Numbered from the stretch's first letter, positions 25,737-36,394 are shown. The stretch: DNA of 64,000 bases from Cannabis sativa (GCF_029168945.1 NC_083601.1:30431660-30495659), one strand, 5' to 3'. The notes: generated by a model not told the origin, from the sequence alone. Translations and numbers: made by a program.

Positions 25737-28588
25737 GCTTTGATAGCAATCATTGCTATGTATATAATATTCTTGATGAAATTGTGTTACAAGGGCTGCG
25801 ATCTAGTGATAATTGTTATACTCTCACTACGCATGCCACTTGTCATTCTGTCATTGAAAATGTTACTGACCTATGGCATGAAAAACTTGGTCACATTCAC
25901 TTTAAAAATCTGAAAAAATTATCTGTTTCAGGGATTGTTCGAGGATTGCCTAAATTAGGTAAAGAGTCATTGGGAAAATGTGGTCCATGCCAGTTAGGTA
26001 AGCAACTGAAAATTTCTCACAAGAGTGTCCCAGATGTGAATACTTCTAGAGTTCTCGAACTCTTGCACATGGACTTAATGGGTCCAATCCAGGTAGAAAG
26101 CTTAAATGGTAAAAGGTATATTTTTGTTTGTGTTGATGATTTTTCACGATTCTCATGGGTGGATTTTTTGAGAGAAAAATCTGATACTTCTGAAGCTTTC
26201 CAAACTCTGTGTTTGAAATTACGAGTTGAAAAAGATTGTAACATTGGCAAAATTGTTAGGATTAGGAGTGATCATGGTAAGGAATTTGAAAATACCGTAT
26301 ATGATGAATTTTGTAAAGCTAACGGTATTTCTCATGAATTTTCTGCTCCTAAAACTCCTCCACAAAATGGAGTGGTTGAAAGAAAGAATCGTACTCTAGC
26401 AGAAATGGCTAGAGTAATGTTGAATAGCAAGAAGCTCACAAAGCGCCTTTGGGCCGAAGCCATTAACACTGCTTGCTATACCATCAACAGAGTATTCTTG
26501 CGCCCAGGTACTCACAAAACACCATATGAAATCTGGAAAGGTAAGAAACCAAATGTAAGTCACTTTCATGTGTTCGGATGTAAGTGTTATATTTTACGAG
26601 ATCGTGATTACATTGGTAAATTTGATTCTAAAAGTGATGAAGGTGTTTTCTTAGGATATTCCACAAATAGTAGGGCATATCGTGTGTATAACATGAGAAC
26701 CCAAACTGTTATGGAATCTGCTAATGTTGTTGTTGATGATCTAAAAGATTTTTCTGAGTTTTCCACAGAAGAACAGATTGAAGATTTGCTTGAAAAACCT
26801 GCTGCTGAGGAAAAGGAACCTGACGAAGCTTCAGAAGCAGTCGTCGAGGTTACTGTGCAGGAATCTGTTGCTACAGAAAATCCAACAACAAAAGAATCCG
26901 AGTATCCTTTAAATTCAATCACTGATCCAATACAGAGGGAACCATCCTCCAGGGTTAAAAAGAATCATCCTTCAGATCTCATCCTTGGAAACTTGGATGA
27001 GAGCATGGTTACAAGAAGAAAATATGCCAATATAATTCAATTTTTATGTTTTATTTCTTCTTTAGAACCTAAATCTGTAAAAGAAGCTTTAATGGATGAA
27101 GATTGGTTTTTAGCTATGCAGGATGAGCTTCATCAGTTTGTTCGAAACAAAGTCTGGAAAATGATTCCAAGACCACCGTTTGTGAACATCATTGGAACCA
27201 AGTGGATCTTCAAAAATAAGAGTGATGAGTTTGGCACTATCATTCGAAACAAGGCAAGGTTGGTTGCCCAAGGATACACTCAAGTTGAGGGTGTTGACTT
27301 TGATGAAACATTTGCTCCAGTAGCTAGACTGGAATCGATCAGGTTACTTCTTTCCATAGCTTGCATTCTTGGTATTAAATTGTATCAAATGGATGTCAAA
27401 TCCGCTTTTTTGAATGGGCTGTTAAACGAAGAAGTGTATGTGGAACAACCTAAAGGGTTTAAGGATCCACATTTTCCTGATCATGTTTATAAGTTAGACA
27501 AGGCTTTGTATGGTCTAAAACAAGCACCACGTGCTTGGTATGAGCGTCTAACTGAATTCTTGCTTTCTCATGATTACAAGAGAGGAAATGTTGATAAAAC
27601 ACTTTTCATCAAAAACATTAATTCTGATGTGATTGTTGCTCAAATATATGTTGATGATATTGTGTTTGGCTCTACTTCTAACTCTGAAGTGCAGGTTTTT
27701 GTTTCCCAAATGCAAAAGGAGTTCGAAATGAGTATGGTAGGTGAACTCACTTATTTTCTCGGTCTTCAAGTGAAGCAATCAGATGAGGGAACTTTTGTCA
27801 CTCAAAGTAAGTATGCGAAGAATTTGGTGAAAAAATTTGGCCTTGAAAAAGCCAAACATACCAACACTCCCATGAGCACAACTTTGAAATTAAGCAAAGA
27901 TGAACAAGGAGTAAAGGTAGATCAAACTTTGTATCGAAGTATGATAGGAAGTTTGCTTTATCTTACTGCTAGTCGTCCTGATATTTGCTATAGTGTTGGT
28001 GTTTGTGCACGTTATCAGGCTAATACCATGGAATCCCATCTTTCTGCTGTGAAAAGAATCATTCGCTATGTAAATAGCACTACTGATTTTGGGATTTGGT
28101 TTTCAAAAGACACTAATTCTAACCTTGTTTGCTTTAGTGATGCTGATTGGGCAGGTAATGCTGACGATAGAAAAAGTACTAGTGGTGGATGTTTCTATCT
28201 TGGAAACAATTTGGTTTCATGGCATAGCAAGAAGCAAAACTCAATCTCTCTGTCCACAGCAGAGGCTGAGTACATTGCTGCGGGTAGTTGTTGTACCCAA
28301 TTGTTATGGATGAAACAAATGATGGCAGATTATGGGTTTGATTTGAAAACTTTAACCATTTTTTGTGATAACACTAGTGCTATAAACATTTCTAAGAATC
28401 CTGTTCAACACTCTCGCACTAAGCACATAGACATTCGTCATCACTTTATTAGAGAGCTTGTGGAAAATAAAATTCTTGTCTTAGAATATGTTGAAACTAG
28501 CAAACAAATTGCAGATATTTTTACTAAAGCTCTTGACTCGGTCCGATTTATTTCTCTAAGGAAATCCTTAGGGGTTTGTACTGTTTAA
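25733..28588 (+). CDS. SIRE pol: integrase, reverse transcriptase, RNase H
   Basis: A long open frame of 951 codons; the first codon is where the frame opens, not a true start. Residue numbers refer to this frame. The integrase zinc finger is H49/H54/C83/C86. The catalytic triad is D114, D180 and E216 (a D-35-E spacing). The RT opens around KWIFKNKSD, with QMDVKSAFLNG (Asp 554) and YVDD at 639-642. RNase H has SDADWAG and a STAEAEYIAA segment, and ends near TKALDSVRF. The copia order INT-RT-RH is clear. The enzyme domains show no internal break, so the frame damage is limited to the upstream junction. Confidence 0.93.
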   Translation: MSFDSNHCYVYNILDEIVLQGLRSSDNCYTLTTHATCHSVIENVTDLWHEKLGHIHFKNLKKLSVSGIVRGLPKLGKESLGKCGPCQLGKQLKISHKSVPDVNTSRVLELLHMDLMGPIQVESLNGKRYIFVCVDDFSRFSWVDFLREKSDTSEAFQTLCLKLRVEKDCNIGKIVRIRSDHGKEFENTVYDEFCKANGISHEFSAPKTPPQNGVVERKNRTLAEMARVMLNSKKLTKRLWAEAINTACYTINRVFLRPGTHKTPYEIWKGKKPNVSHFHVFGCKCYILRDRDYIGKFDSKSDEGVFLGYSTNSRAYRVYNMRTQTVMESANVVVDDLKDFSEFSTEEQIEDLLEKPAAEEKEPDEASEAVVEVTVQESVATENPTTKESEYPLNSITDPIQREPSSRVKKNHPSDLILGNLDESMVTRRKYANIIQFLCFISSLEPKSVKEALMDEDWFLAMQDELHQFVRNKVWKMIPRPPFVNIIGTKWIFKNKSDEFGTIIRNKARLVAQGYTQVEGVDFDETFAPVARLESIRLLLSIACILGIKLYQMDVKSAFLNGLLNEEVYVEQPKGFKDPHFPDHVYKLDKALYGLKQAPRAWYERLTEFLLSHDYKRGNVDKTLFIKNINSDVIVAQIYVDDIVFGSTSNSEVQVFVSQMQKEFEMSMVGELTYFLGLQVKQSDEGTFVTQSKYAKNLVKKFGLEKAKHTNTPMSTTLKLSKDEQGVKVDQTLYRSMIGSLLYLTASRPDICYSVGVCARYQANTMESHLSAVKRIIRYVNSTTDFGIWFSKDTNSNLVCFSDADWAGNADDRKSTSGGCFYLGNNLVSWHSKKQNSISLSTAEAEYIAAGSCCTQLLWMKQMMADYGFDLKTLTIFCDNTSAINISKNPVQHSRTKHIDIRHHFIRELVENKILVLEYVETSKQIADIFTKALDSVRFISLRKSLGVCTV

Positions 28589-30067
28589 TGCTTTTATTTT
28601 TCCATAATCCTTGATATTTGAGTTGTCTTAGAGTTCATAATGTCTTGTCTTTGTCCTAGAAGAAAATTTCAACCTTATAAGAAATTCAGTCACTATTTTA
28701 TTGCTAATGTTGTAATATTATGATGTCATACAGGTTTGTCAGGAAAATTGTCCACTCCTCACAGGAATATTCAGGTTCATCAAACAGTGTTATGTAAGCT
28801 ACCATTTTCGATTTTTGTTGTTCAAAAAACTGTGTTTTCAAGCTCCATTGGATGAATAGAGCTACCTATCTCAATGTGTGAAAGCCATCTCTGAGTAAGT
28901 TGGAACTATGTAATTGGGAGTTATGTAGAAGATACGCTACCATTGAAAAGGGCTACCATTGAGGTAGTGTGACAGCGTCTCCTATGGGTACAATTTATCA
29001 GAAAAAGTCTTTTTGACAAATTGGGCAATGTTCCCTGCTTACACTTTCACACACTAATGCTTGACACAGTTTGTGGTAAAATTTGTTTATTCTCGAAAAT
29101 GGTGTTATAAAGCTATTACATACTGTTTGATGTGCTTTAATATTCTTGGTGATGGAGTCAATTTTTCCTGTGAACCGGTATGACCTCATTCTATTACTTC
29201 ATTAGTTTGATAAAATAGTTTCTGATTATTCTTATGAGTTTGATTTTTTCATCAGGGACAAAGACAAATGGACATTGTGAATTCTAGTTGCAAAAATATC
29301 AAGGTTATTTTATTTTTCTGTCTTTTAATCAAAAAATAAAAAAAATAAATAAAAGGTTCGTGATCGAGTTGTCAAGTGAGCTTTGTTAAAAATTTTGTTA
29401 TTTTTTTTTGTTATGTTTCATTATATTCTTCGACACAATTTTTGCTCTTAAGTGGTGATTAGTGCTTTTGTGTCTTGGTGTGTTCTCTTGTTCCTTATTT
29501 GCAATTTTTTTTTGGGGGCATTTTTTGAAAAAATAAAAGAAAAAGGGGGGCATATTTTTTTTCTTCGAATTCATTTTCGAATCCTTGTATGTATTTTTTC
29601 TTTTATTTTTTATGGAAACATGTTTTAATTGTGTTTATTTATTTAGAATGTTTCCTTTATTTGTGGAGATTTGGTCTTTTTGGTGTATATAGGAAACTTG
29701 TTCTTAAATAATTAATTTTATTTTTGGTTTCCTTGTTGGTGGCATTTTCGGATTTGGTGGGGTTATTATTTCTTGGATTTTGTGGGAAGATATGGTTTCC
29801 TTTTTTCATTTAAGGAAACATTGACCACATTTGAAAAAACTTTCTTTGGTTTCTTTTTTTTCTTTCCACACGTGGGTCAAAGGTAAGGAAGTTACCTTCC
29901 TTTTCAGTTTTCCTTTTTAAATTTGGGCATTTAAAATTGGAAGTTATATATTCTCAACTTCCCATTATCCCACGATCACATCTCTCTCTTCTCTTTTTAT
30001 TGTTTTCTCTCAAAGGTCTAACATTGTTCAAAGTAAGAGGGTTTGTGTTCTAGGGTTTCAAAGAAAA
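28589..30067 (+). other. Non-coding spacer between SIRE pol and ORF3
   Basis: About 1.5 kb with no supported ORF. It contains an internal purine run ending in GGGGGG near 29545. Before ORF3 there is a TATATATTC box near 29946 and a CT-rich stretch (about 29990-30015), which together look like a promoter and leader. A separate transcript for ORF3 is therefore possible; this is inference. Confidence 0.5.
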
Positions 30068-31757
30068 ATGGCCAAAACTAAGAATGCCCAACCATCCAAG
30101 AAGCCCACTCGTGGATCTGCATCTGCTTCACCGGTGTCACCGCCTGCGCCGCCTGCTCCAGCAACCGGAGCTTCTGGTTCGTCTTCTGCTCCGACGAAGT
30201 CTGCCAAGAAATCGAAGACCCAAGCTCGAAAATCAGTGGCAAAATTTTCATCTCCTCTTGTTGGTGCCTCTCCTATTGCTTCTCCAACACCTGGGTTGGG
30301 TGATCATGATGAATCCCATTCATCCGATCACACATTGTCGAAGTCCTCTTCTTCGAATGGTGCTCCTAATGTCGACCAAGCTTTGGTGACTTTGCCCACG
30401 GTGAGTTCTCGAACAAGGTCCAAGGTTTCCACTCCTTCTAAACCTGAAGTGGTTAAACCTAAAATTGCATCCAAAGGGAAAAAGGTGGTTTCTTCATCTT
30501 CAAAGGCCAAAAATCTCAAGGAGAATCCCCCTTCGGTCTCTTCCTCGGATTCTGAACCAGAAGAAAGTGAGGAGGATCATGATTCAGAGGGCTTGTCCGA
30601 TTCAAGTGAAGAATTTGTGCCCAAAGATCTTCCAGTTGTTGATGATTCTGGATCCGAGAGTGAAGAACCAGAAACTGAGCCTGTCACTTCTGAGAATGCG
30701 CTCCAGTGCCTCCTGTTGTTCCAAAGAAGGACAAAGGAAAAAGGCCCATTGTCTCTAATCCTGTTCTTCCACAGAAAAGAAAGAGGCCCTCTGGTATTTC
30801 TCTTGATAACTTCAAGCCTCACTCTCATTATTTTTGTTATAATGATCATGCTAGAGATATGAAATTCTATGAGAATAGGAATTTTACTGTGGAGAAAAAT
30901 TTTAATGTTATTGCTCATAAGCCTTTTGGAGTGTATAACATGTTGAAAGAAAGACAATGGGTAGATACCTTGATCGGTTTTGATGGGTATGTGGATAGAA
31001 TTGTGAAGGAATTTTATGCTAACATCAACCGATGAGTTTCTCGATGAGGACTCTTTCATGTTTGGCAAAGTTTTTGTCGAGAGGACACCGGTATTCCTTC
31101 TTGTGAAGGATGTTGCCGAGGCTCTCAATTTGCCTATGGGAATTGAGCCAGGCGATGTGGAGTTTGATCGTCAAAAGGTGTTCGGTTATCTCTCCGGTGA
31201 TAATGAAATTGAACTCTCCGACACCATGCATATGTCTCAACTCACCTATCAACATCTTTGCTCTCATGAGGTTTGCCCTATCCAATTGGTTTCCTTGCTC
31301 CAATCCGGTAAATGTTTCAAATGAACTTGCTTTCTTTTTGTATAAAGTTTCAATTGGTGCTAAAATTGATTTGGCTGACATGATTTGGGAGCAAATTGTC
31401 TCTCTTCGAAAGGGTAAGAAACCTAGGCTCAATCTCATTTTTCCTCACTTAATCTATAAAATTTTATCTGATCAAGAGGAATTGATTCTTGAGAATGAAT
31501 CAATTGAGATGCCTGTTGTTGGAACCACTTTCAAAATTCCTGAGAAGCCTCCTCAAGGAAAAGCTGCTCAAAGAAAGGCTCGGTCTGCTTCCCCTGGTCT
31601 TACAAATGATCCTGCTGCTGGATCTGCTTCCACTTCTGCTCCTACAGAAATGGCAGAATTCAACTTGCGTTTGGGAAGAATGGAGACAAGTCAGGCCTTG
31701 CTTCTTAGGAAGATGGACAACATCATGAAATACTTCCGACCCAATGATGATGAATAA
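30068..31757 (+). pseudogene. SIRE third ORF with plant-transposon-protein-like domain, frameshifted
   Basis: The ORF starts MAKTKNAQPSKK at 30068. An N-terminal low-complexity region rich in Pro/Ser/Ala/Lys and then acidic residues runs to about 30690. A folded region follows in other frames (from 30706, then about 31016, then about 31250 to 31757), with segments such as DMKFYENRNFTVEK, YLSGDNEIELSD and AFFLYKVSIGAKIDL. This resembles the putative plant transposon protein domain found in retroelement third ORFs. The end (LGRMETSQALLLRKMDN) is a short coiled coil. SIRE elements carry an env-like ORF at this place, but I see no clear signal peptide or transmembrane span here. Three frame changes make this copy broken as sequenced. 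Function is unknown. Confidence 0.75.
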
Positions 31758-31854
31758 GTGGTTCAATCTTTTATCTTTTGCTTTTTATTAATGTTTATTT
31801 GAATTTATGACTTTGTTCTTGTTTGTTTTTGTTATCTTTGGCTCCTTGATAGAC

Positions 31855-32196
31855 AAAAAGGGGGAGTAGTCATATTTTTTTGGATTCATTGAACTCTTTG
31901 TTACAACTCTGGACCCTTGGTTTTAGGGGGAGTTGCTTGTTTGTGGTTTAACACTTTTCCGTTTAAAAAGTTGTTTGTGGTTTAACACTTTTCCATTTAA
32001 AAAGTTGTGTTCTTCGGTTTGCAAGCTTTTCCGTCCAAAAAAAGTTCTATGTTTTATGTGTTAGAGAGCTTTCATGCAGGGGGAGTATTTTCTATACTCT
32101 TGTATCTTTAAAAAGCTATTTGCTTTGGTTTCTAACACTTGATGCAGGTTTTCTCATAATAAAATGTTTTGTCAATCAAAGTGCCAAAGGGGGAGA
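31855..32196 (+). repeat. Multiple polypurine tracts before the SIRE 3' LTR
   Basis: The motif AGGGGGAG occurs four times: about 31859-31866, 31925-31932, 32078-32085 and 32188-32195. The last (AAAGGGGGAGA, 32186-32196) adjoins the 3' LTR and is the working PPT. Repeated PPTs are a known Sirevirus trait. Confidence 0.75.
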
Positions 32197-32197
32197 T

Positions 32198-33432
32198 TGT
32201 TAATTCCATTTTTGGCATATTTAATTGACAAAAATATTTTATTATTTATTGTATATTTCGGCTGGCATATATTGATATGGTTTCCATATTTGTGTAAATC
32301 AAACTTGAAAGGAAAGTTGTCTAGCTTTCCTATTTTTGGAAAAAAAAAGGTAAAAATGGTAAGTTTGGTTACCCATTTCGTTTTTTATCTAACCAGCTGT
32401 TATTCTGATCTTGTGTTGAGTTTCCCATTTTCTTAGATCAGGTTTCTTGAAGAGAAAACCGGAGCTAGACTTTCCTTTTCTATAAAAGGAAAGTTGTAGT
32501 TACTGCCCACGATTCTGTATGTACAGAAACGGAAATTCCTGGACTGATTGAAGAATTTTTTTAGGGAAGTTTCTAGTGGGTTGAGGTCTTGTTCAGACCG
32601 AATGTAAGCTGTCTATGAGATGTATATTCATTATAAATACATCCCATTAGGCATTTGCTAGGTTTTGTATCTCTTTCATACACTTAGAATTGCTTTCATA
32701 TCTTAAGGAAAGAGTGTCTTTGTTTAGTACCTCTCTTGGTACCTCTCTTGTATCTTTGAATTTCATTCATATCTTTAGAAAAGAGAGTCTTTGATTTGTA
32801 GAGAAGAGTTGTTCTACTCTTACTCTGTTTATTTGTTGTTTGTATTGTCTTGAGTCTGTATTCAAGTCTACAACGAAGAAGAACATCAGTGCACCTTCGG
32901 GAGAAGGGTATTTACAAGCTTTCGGGAGATTGCTTTTGAAGTCTTGCATCGGGAGGATACAAGCACACAACCTTCGGGAGATGGTTGTATAGGCTTTCGG
33001 GAGATAGCCTTTAAGCCTTGAATCGGGAGGATTCAAGCACTCTTCAAGGTGATCGAAGGGAGTTCGAGATCTTGGAGTTTTATCAAGATTCGGTTAGTAG
33101 GTGGAATACATCAAGCTTGCGGCATACAATAAGAGGGAGTCTATTTATGCATAAGTCAATTACTTTGTATTTTTGATACCGATCTAATGAATCTTATCTC
33201 TGGGCGTGGCCCCGTGGACTAGTAACAATCTGAAAGGATTGTTGAAACCACGTACAAAAATCTTGTGTGTTTTTACTTTTATGCACTGTTTGTTTTTCTG
33301 GGTTTCTCTGGAGTTACAGAGTTGCATTCTGTAACTACAGAAAACTGTTTTCAGTACCAGTTTTATTATTCCGCATTTAATTAATCATTTAATTAAATAA
33401 TCAAACTGGGAATATTAAAATACGGAATTTCA
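32198..33432 (+). repeat. 3' LTR of the SIRE element
   Basis: 1235 bp, followed directly by the second TSD copy AGTGT (33433-33437). The hairpin array is at 32894-33037. The last 200 bp keeps CAG/CTG sites that are altered in the 5' LTR. Confidence 0.92.
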
Positions 33433-33465
33433 AGTGTTTCCAGTGTGCTTTGTCCTCACTCGCAC

Positions 33466-33562
33466 GCTTCCTGGGAAAACTTCCCAGGAGGTCACCCATC
33501 CTTGAAATTGCTCCAGGCCAAGCACGCTTAACTATGGAGTTCTTTCGAGATGGGCTACCGAA
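33466..33562 (-). repeat. 5S rRNA-like promoter segment within the Cassandra LTR
   Basis: The plus strand reads TTCCCAGGAGGTCACCCATCC and later CAAGCACGCTTAACT, the reverse complements of the conserved C-box and A-box regions of plant 5S rRNA. The rest has diverged, so it is not a working 5S gene. It is the internal Pol III promoter piece carried by Cassandra LTRs. Confidence 0.7.
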
Positions 33563-33749
33563 AAACAAGATGCACCTTGTTGATATAGGTAGTACCAATC
33601 AATCTATTTAAGCTCTCTTCAACTGTGTAGTCCCATACCTACACAGTCTCAGAATCATCCCACTTGACCTTCCCCAGGCGGTGTGGGATTGCACAACTTA
33701 CCCGGTGTTTCCCCTTACGGATCACGGGACTACTGATTGTCACAGTGAG

Positions 33750-34461
33750 CTCGAACTAACACTATTGTAATGTAGTTAATAGAATATCTATTGTTTACAA
33801 TAGACTTAATTTTACTTAAATATAAGACCTTTCATTTTTTATTTTAGTTCCTAAAAAGTATGGGCTCTAAACACGAGATTAACCCGCCTATACCTATGTC
33901 CGGCCCTACTATTCATGCCTATTCACTTTTTCAACCATGGTCTTTAACAACTCATAATCATAGCTGATAGAATATTTGCAATTTAGCAGTTGCTGCTGCT
34001 GTGTTATGAAACTCTTCATTTTTTGCTTCACCATATTACTATTTGTCTCTAATATCAACTCCCTTGATCAGTAGCCTCATAGTTTCGCCATTCTTTCCTT
34101 TAAATGCACATGATGAACCCTTTTCACCCCTAAATTGTTTTGCTTTTTTGATAGTCACAGCCCATACAAATTAAATTATTATTATTAATATTATTATTTT
34201 CTTTGAAAAATTGCACATGTTTGGCAAATATTTCAATTTCCATGTGTACTCCTCCGTTTTACAATAGGAAAACGTTATTAATACGGAAAATATTCATACA
34301 TAGGCATGGAATTATTATTAAACATATGACACCACACTTTTCCACTAAAAAAACACATGATACCACTCTCAAACAGTAGTTGGAGGCTATTTAGTTAATT
34401 ATATATGACTAACAAAATACTTTCTTCTTAAATCAGTCATCAAATGATGATAAATATATAA
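33750..34461. other. Intergenic, right of the nested elements
   Basis: AT-rich spacer downstream of the BAHD gene (which runs on the minus strand). Text near 33889-33908 (CTATGTCCGGCCCTA) resembles one end of a hAT element, but no partner end was found. No gene is supported. Confidence 0.35.
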
Positions 34462-35853
34462 TTAATCCCCGCCAGGAACATATTGAGGATTGAAAGAAGC
34501 AAACTCCAGAAATTTGGGATCTTTTTCCAGAACTACCATTTCATCTTCTTCCAATGTCAAAAACGCCTCCACTCCCTTCCCACCTGGTATCTCCACCAAC
34601 ACCTGAACTTTCATAAATCTCTCACCTCCAATTCCCCCATGGGCCCCGATCCATACCGGCTTACCCCACCCGAAATCCACCTCGCTGTAGAACCCACTCC
34701 AGTTCGTGAATATATAATAGTCCGTTTCCCTCGACTCAAACCAAGTTTCCATTGCATCGTAGTACTCCGAAACCATGGCCAAACCAACATCATCGCTCTC
34801 CTCAGATCTCTTCACACTCTCATTAAAACTCACCAGCGATTCCCTCATCACTCTCACAAGTTCACTTATCCCCACTGTACGGACGTCTGGGACAGTTGCT
34901 GATCTGGTCCACCAGAAGAGATTCCCAATAGAGTTGTCCAAAGCTAATTTGGATTTCATTCTTGGCCTCAGGTTCACAGCTAGGCCTGCAACAGAAGGCC
35001 TAGCTTTTCCTCCTTTGGCCGTCGCTGCAGCAATAGAGGCGTGTTTCCAGATGAAACACGTCAGCACATCGTTGCGCGACGGCCTAAGGACTTGGTCGCT
35101 CTTGGCCAAGTCCTTAAGAACTGCGATGCTGTTCTCGTCAAACACAACTCTTTTTGTCACTAAGCTTTTCTTGTTGAACCACATCTTTTCCGTCGTGGTT
35201 TTGTATTTTTGAGGCACCGAGTTTAAAGGTGGGAAAACCAAGGACGCGTGGGAGCAGTTAGGGCCGGTTATTATACCATCCTGATCAGAAGAAGCAGAAT
35301 GGTGGCGAGAAGATATTGTAGCCCAAGCCTTGAGAAAATGGCTCATGGTTCCTGCATCGGCTACCTTGTGGCTGAAAGAAGTACCCAAAGCTATTCCGCC
35401 ACATTCGAAAACGTTAACTTGAAACCCAACAACATGAGGAATATTTAGTACTTCTTTTTTGGGTGAAGCTTCCACTACTTCATTGCGTAGTGGAGGAAAG
35501 GGGACGAGCTCGTTGAGCAAGTTGGTTTGGCCGAGCTTGAAAAACTCGGCCATGCTGCAACTGACTTCGGCCTCCATGTAAGCGACGCCGGTGTCGAAGT
35601 CATCGACGTAGAGGTTGTCTTTGGTCTTCCCTGAAAGTGGGTAGAAGAGATTTAAGGTTTCCGAGAGAGAGTTTTTTAGGTAGGTTAGGTTGGAATTGGA
35701 GTTGTGAAGAAGAGGGGTGCGGTAGAAGATGACGAGTGAGACGTATGTCATGGGAGTAAACTGATCGAAGAGGCATAGTTTGTAGGGTTGAAGATGGTAC
35801 TTCGAAAGGGAAGATGGTTTGACAGTTTCTCTTGAGGTAATCCTTAGCTCCAT
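34462..35853 (-). CDS. BAHD acyltransferase (vinorine synthase-like clade)
   Basis: A cytosolic BAHD enzyme that transfers an acyl group from a CoA thioester to an alcohol or amine of a specialised metabolite. The single uninterrupted ORF gives 463 residues, normal for the family. The catalytic HxxxD motif is HKVAD at 162-166 and the structural DFGWG motif is at 393-397, both intact. The start MELRITSRETVKPSSLS and the YPLSGK segment (71-76) are typical. The absence of introns and the overall pattern suggest the vinorine synthase/stemmadenine acetyltransferase-like clade, but the acceptor cannot be read from sequence. A TATA box lies about 130 bp upstream. There are no co-located pathway genes in the window. 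Confidence 0.93.
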   Translation of the reverse strand: MELRITSRETVKPSSLSKYHLQPYKLCLFDQFTPMTYVSLVIFYRTPLLHNSNSNLTYLKNSLSETLNLFYPLSGKTKDNLYVDDFDTGVAYMEAEVSCSMAEFFKLGQTNLLNELVPFPPLRNEVVEASPKKEVLNIPHVVGFQVNVFECGGIALGTSFSHKVADAGTMSHFLKAWATISSRHHSASSDQDGIITGPNCSHASLVFPPLNSVPQKYKTTTEKMWFNKKSLVTKRVVFDENSIAVLKDLAKSDQVLRPSRNDVLTCFIWKHASIAAATAKGGKARPSVAGLAVNLRPRMKSKLALDNSIGNLFWWTRSATVPDVRTVGISELVRVMRESLVSFNESVKRSEESDDVGLAMVSEYYDAMETWFESRETDYYIFTNWSGFYSEVDFGWGKPVWIGAHGGIGGERFMKVQVLVEIPGGKGVEAFLTLEEDEMVVLEKDPKFLEFASFNPQYVPGGD

Positions 35854-35980
35854 AGTTTAATTATCACCTTTTTCTTTTTCTTTTACACCAATTTGTTATT
35901 TTTTTCTTTTTTTGTTTTGCTTTCTTTTTTGGAGAGAAGTGTGTGAATAAATTGTGTGTAATGACATTTATAGCAACACT

Positions 35981-35988
35981 ATATATAA
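35981..35988 (-). promoter_or_regulatory. TATA box of the BAHD gene
   Basis: TATATATA within GCTTATATATAGTG on the minus strand, about 130 bp upstream of the start codon at 35853. Confidence 0.55.
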
Positions 35989-36394
35989 GCAACTCCAATG
36001 TTCTATACTATTTATTAACGTTGCTCATCCGAGCTTGTTGGAGGGAATCAACATCCCCTATTAAAAATTAGTACCCAACCAATCAAAATTTGACACACCA
36101 ACTAATTTAATTTATATTTATTATGTTAACTATTTTTATTTACTCAATTAGAGGTTTAATTTTTTCTTAAATAAATAATTAATTAACGTGTCAAATTTTA
36201 ATTAGTTTAACACAATATAGGACACTACTTTTTAACGGGAGATTTTAATTCTTTTAGATGTGGGGTACATTTAACTGTGGCTATATATATTGGAGAAAAA
36301 TGGTTGAACTACAAAAGCAATGGTGATATCTGACTTTTTTTTTTAATTTCAAATAAAAATAAAAGTTATTTGTTTTGTTTTTTTTAAAAAATAA

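Larger units (their letters stand above)
22426..33432 (+). mobile_element. SIRE-type Ty1/copia LTR retrotransposon (11,007 bp)
   Basis: Complete LTR element flanked by the 5 bp TSD AGTGT (22421-22425 and 33433-33437). Order: 5' LTR, PBS, gag, protease-integrase-RT-RNase H, 1.5 kb spacer, third ORF, several polypurine tracts, 3' LTR. This order, the large size, the 1.2 kb LTRs and the extra ORF after pol fit the SIRE/Maximus lineage. Most of the LTR length is identical between copies, so insertion is recent. Frame breaks near 24810, 25140, 25733, 30700, 31020 and 31250 make the present copy non-autonomous as sequenced. Confidence 0.92.
22299..33744 (-). mobile_element. Cassandra-like LTR (TRIM), split by the SIRE element
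   Basis: Removing the SIRE insertion (22426-33437 including one TSD copy) joins 22299-22425 to 33438-33744 into about 434 bp. On the minus strand it starts TGTGAC and ends GTTACA. It contains a 5S rRNA-like segment with the A-box-like AGTTAAGCGTGC and the C-box-like GGATGGGTGACC. A 5S segment inside an LTR is the hallmark of Cassandra TRIM elements. Flanks GTGGG (22294-22298) and GTGAG (33745-33749) differ at one base and may be the old TSD of a solo LTR. The 5' boundary could instead be at 33695. Confidence 0.65.

Noticed and set aside
30577..31128. 183-codon minus-strand ORF in SIRE ORF3
   Set aside because: Antisense shadow; the sense frames carry the recognisable domain and match the element's orientation.
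33466..33562. Functional 5S rRNA gene
   Set aside because: Only the promoter-box regions are conserved; the rest is diverged and it lies in an LTR.
33880..33910. hAT right end (GTCCGGCCCTA)
   Set aside because: No matching left end or 8 bp TSD found.
34483..35448. Plus-strand ORFs (up to 145 codons) over the BAHD gene
   Set aside because: Shadows of an intact BAHD enzyme with HxxxD and DFGWG on the minus strand.
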